64,000 bases of DNA from Rhabdornis inornatus (taxonomy: Eukaryota > Chordata > Aves > Passeriformes > Rhabdornithidae): the NCBI GenBank assembly GCA_013397075.1, contig VWZS01004810.1, forward strand, positions 784,999 through 848,998, written 5' to 3'. The notes below the pieces were generated by a model, which ran no database searches, was not told the DNA's origin, and saw only the letters and a list, made by a program, of their open reading frames with translations. Within the stretch, counting starts at the first letter, position 1, and each line of letters starts with the position of its first letter. Positions 61,001-64,000 of this stretch are shown piece after piece. Both the position numbers and the translations under genes were made by a program.

Positions 61001-63277
61001 CTGAGTGAGATGTGCCAGCACTGGAAACCATTTCCCAATTCCTGTGTGCCCATGTGCCCCAGGGCAGCAGATTTAGGGTGAAGGCACAGCAGCCACATGG
61101 GGAAGGTTGTCTGCTTGGGTCAATGATCCATGGAGGGCTGTTTCTCTCCAGGAAAGGTTGCAGGGTGGGTCCTCCACTGGAGATGGCTAAATCTCTGCAC
61201 TTGCCAATCCACAGCACACAATGAACACAAATTTTCAGCTGAGTTCAGTGGAAAAATGTGACTCATGACTGGTTTTCTGTCTGTAGAGCTGGAGTATTGA
61301 GCTTCCTGGCAGATATCCAATGATTCATCACAAAAATCCAGTCTCCCTCTCCTCCTACAAGCTGGCCACTCGCTAATTGCAGAATTCCCAACTGCTCTTC
61401 ATTGCTAAAGTGTCTTTTTATGAATGTCTTCAGAGAATGGAAGTCAAGGCTGCTGAGCTGTTCACAAACACTTCATTGAAAATATCCAACATTCCAAGTC
61501 TGAAATCCAGGCTCTGTGGATGGTTACGTGAGCTGTATTGTGTTATTTCTGATCCCTGGCTGGGCAAGTTGTGTAACTAATCACATCAGAACCAGCATCC
61601 ATTTTGAACTGCATGTTCATGTGTGTAATTTGGAATATGCTTTTGGAAAATATTAAGCTATTTGAGTTCCAAATTGACTTTTGATGAGTATTCACACTAG
61701 TAAAGCTCATTTGCTGGAATATTTGTGGAAAGCAGCCATAGAAACAGGAGATTCAAAGCAAATTTGTTCAGGACTTCAAATGAATATACACAGACATCTT
61801 TCTGCAGTATTCACTCCCCATTAGTCATGTTGTAGTAATACCTGCACTACACACTTACAACTGAGTTACCCTTCCCACTGCAAGGCTGGGACTGGGAGAT
61901 TTATTAGCTCAGTGCTTCCAGAATGGATTTGACTGAGATTTTCAATACCAAGTTCCCAGCTTGGAGGGACACTTTTTAATTCCATCCCCTCACGCCCCCT
62001 CCCCCTTCCCTCTGCCAACCATTACAATAATTTAAGCAATTGATCACTTGTATGGCTCAAAAGCCTGGGCACAGAAGAAAAGGAGAGGGAAGTGGTGGCT
62101 GGGGGGACAGTTAAGGGATTTTAAACACTGAAGCAGAGAAGCTCCACGTTCTCTCTGAGTTGACTTTCTCTTGCTCAGTGAGAATGCCCAGAAGTGTGAG
62201 TAATCAAAGAAAATGCTCCAGAGGTAAAAAAATAAAGGACAATATGTGAAATCTCATTTACAAGTGGGAAGCAAATGAGGCAGGATCCAAGTGCTAAATA
62301 GCCAAGCAGGCTCTAAATCAGCATTTATAGCAGCGACTTGGCAGGTGGGTTTTACCTCTCACCAAGCACTCTCTGTGTTAGTCAACAGGCCAAAATGTGT
62401 CCTTTGTTACATTCAAACAACTCTCAGCTAAATAGACTGAATTTAAGGAATTTAGCAGGCACAGCCGTGATCAAAATGGGCCTCAAAGAGAGCTGGCAGG
62501 GAAATTTCACCTCTCAGGAATTTGCCTAAAACAAAACTCCTTCAAAAAGGTCTCATTTAGAGAACCCCCTGGGCCTGTGAATCCGAATATAAAAACATCC
62601 TCTCAGGAAGGTGCCACCCAGTCGTGCTCTCCCTGGAATTGCCTACAGCATTGCTCCACAGCTCCCAGTTTTCTCCAGTTCATTCTGCTCTGCCCCATCC
62701 CCAGCATTTCCTCCACACCTGCATTTTCCACATCCACTTCAGACTTGGTGCAAGCTGACTGGCACCAGAAATTTTGTGGGGTCGGGGAGCAGTGGTTCAG
62801 CTCACCAAAATCCAGGAGAGAGGAAGAACCCTGGGGCTGCTCTGGAACTGTCATTTCTCCAGCAGGTCAGTCTGCCAGAGGATCCATGGGGGTGGATGGC
62901 ACACGTGGACCAGTCCATGCCATGCTGGACCACTGGCTTTGTCTCTTGGCTTTTCCCAGTGTCTCTCAAGGCTCCACCACTGTCCTGCACACTGTCAGAG
63001 TCCCAGGCTGAGTCTCTTGAGCTCACGAAAGAGGAGCTGGTTTTTTCACTGGCTGAGTCCTGTGCTAACAACACCCCTGCCCTACAAACACAAACCAAGC
63101 TGTCACAGCACATCAGCACCTGAAGAGGCACAGCAGTGCTGGGGCAGGGTCCCAGAACTGCCTGCTGGCTTCCAGTGCCACTGTGGGAAATCACTGCTCT
63201 TACCCACACAAAGGTGGTTTGCATTTTCTATTTGAAAACTCCACTGCACTCTGCAAGAGTTATTTCCATCGTTCTCT
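58075..63277. other. Unique DNA, no gene seen
   Basis: Mixed composition, GC-richer at about 58300-58900 and 60900-61200. Frames up to about 170 codons near 62600-63235 overlap on several frames and strands with no recognisable domain. No transposon or RNA gene was recognised. Confidence 0.5.
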
Positions 63278-63405
63278 AGAATGGAGAGACAGAGGCATTA
63301 AAAAGTTAAATCATGCATGCTAAGAAGGGAACAGAGTTCACCTGAGGCAGAAATAAGGCTTAAACCAAAGGCATCTAATACGTGTTTTTCTCTTACCATC
63401 AGTTC
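63278..63405 (-). mobile_element. MIR-like ancient SINE remnant
   Basis: TAGAATGGAGAGACAGAGGC, ATTAAAAAGTTAAATCATGC, GAAGGGAACAGAG, GAGGCAGAAATAAGGCTTAA, ACCAAAGGCATCTAATACGT, TTTTTCTCTTACCATCA follow the antisense MIR order: GAGGAAACTGAGGCACAGAG, GTTAAGTGACTTGCC, CACACAG, GGCAGAGCCAGGATTTGAAC, CCAGG..TCTGACTCC, GTGCTCTTAACCACTA. The collinear match covers most of the element. Confidence 0.55.
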
Positions 63406-64000
63406 ATTCTGCCTTACAGGAAGGTAAAAATGAAGAGACCAAGATCAGCAAGGGCCCTGCCCCATTCTCCCTGATTGCAAGCAGGCACAGTGAGGAAAAG
63501 TCCATACCAACCATGCTCCCGAATATCTGCTTTGAAAAAAAATTAAACCCTATAGCAGAACATACATTTCAAAAGTCAAGTTGCTTTTTCTTCCTTCAAG
63601 AACCCTCACTTTCATCGAAGAGGCTGGAGACAGATCCCAGTGACTCCCATGAATACCTCTGACCCCTTTTCTCCCACGTGGGCAGATTAAACAAGGAGAC
63701 TTGGCCACAAGAGCCAGCCTGTGTCTGCTAGGGAATGGGTTGTGTGCAGCTGGACATCTAAATGGGTTTCTCTGACCTGAGATTTCTCTTCCCTCTCTGG
63801 CATTTTCTGCAATTACCCCAAACGCCTGACCTAATGTGCCTGGTGCATTATTTGCCATTTTTTTCTTTTTTTAATCTGCTCACACTGAACACAATCCACA
63901 AAAGCTCTTATTCAGTTAATAGAAGAGAAAAACAACACAGGGATGGGGAAGGGCTAAACCACCTCTGCTTTGCAGGGAATGTTTACCAAACACGCTTCTC
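63406..64000. other. Unique DNA, no gene seen
   Basis: No repeat family or exon recognised up to the window edge. Confidence 0.5.

Noticed and set aside
62577..63235. Overlapping 140- to 170-codon frames on both strands
   Set aside because: Several frames are open at once because stop codons are locally rare. None has a recognisable domain, and they disagree on strand.

Overview
This looks like nuclear DNA from a bird, most likely a songbird. The main evidence is a set of CR1 LINE 3' ends with the avian signature (the TTGGAAGGGACC-type core and the terminal ATTCTGTG repeat). Three of them share a diagnostic core running from 'CAGGGTGCCCAGAGCAGCTG' to 'GGGGCTTGGAGCAGCCTGGG', which I associate with passerine CR1 subfamilies. 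A solo LTR of a widespread avian endogenous-retrovirus type and scattered very old MIR-like/L3-like amniote remnants agree with this. The window is moderately AT-rich and CpG-poor, as expected for an intergenic or deep intronic block. The passerine assignment rests on memory of repeat families, not on a search.

I found no protein-coding gene or exon that I can support and no RNA gene I recognise. All open frames are short (the longest is 211 codons). None shows a recognisable domain, and several are simply read-through of CR1 elements or microsatellites. The feature list is therefore an annotation of repeats, low-complexity DNA, candidate regulatory DNA and stretches in which I see nothing.

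Layout. 1-3065: unique DNA with one CR1 tail and a G-rich run. 3066-4680: the most unusual part, an LTR-like copy, a partial tandem repeat of its U3-side half together with telomere-like sequence, then about 0.8 kb of degenerate CCCTAA repeats with higher-order structure. 4681-12690: unique AT-rich DNA with a pyrimidine tract and a conserved-looking block near 8.15 kb. 12690-13240: a conserved-looking block beside the only clear CpG cluster, a candidate promoter or enhancer. 13240-31824: unique DNA with ancient SINE remnants and G-rich runs. 31825-34541: a repeat cluster made of an ERV solo LTR, a CR1, and a second copy of the LTR family seen at 3 kb but without telomere-like sequence. 34542-55370: mostly unique, with CR1 tails near 38.4 and 40.2 kb, trinucleotide repeats and old repeats. 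55371-58074: two same-strand CR1 ends flanking a 21-bp minisatellite. 58075-64000: unique DNA ending in a MIR-like remnant.

No genes act together here. The most interesting observation is the compound LTR/telomere-like tandem structure at 3.07-4.68 kb.
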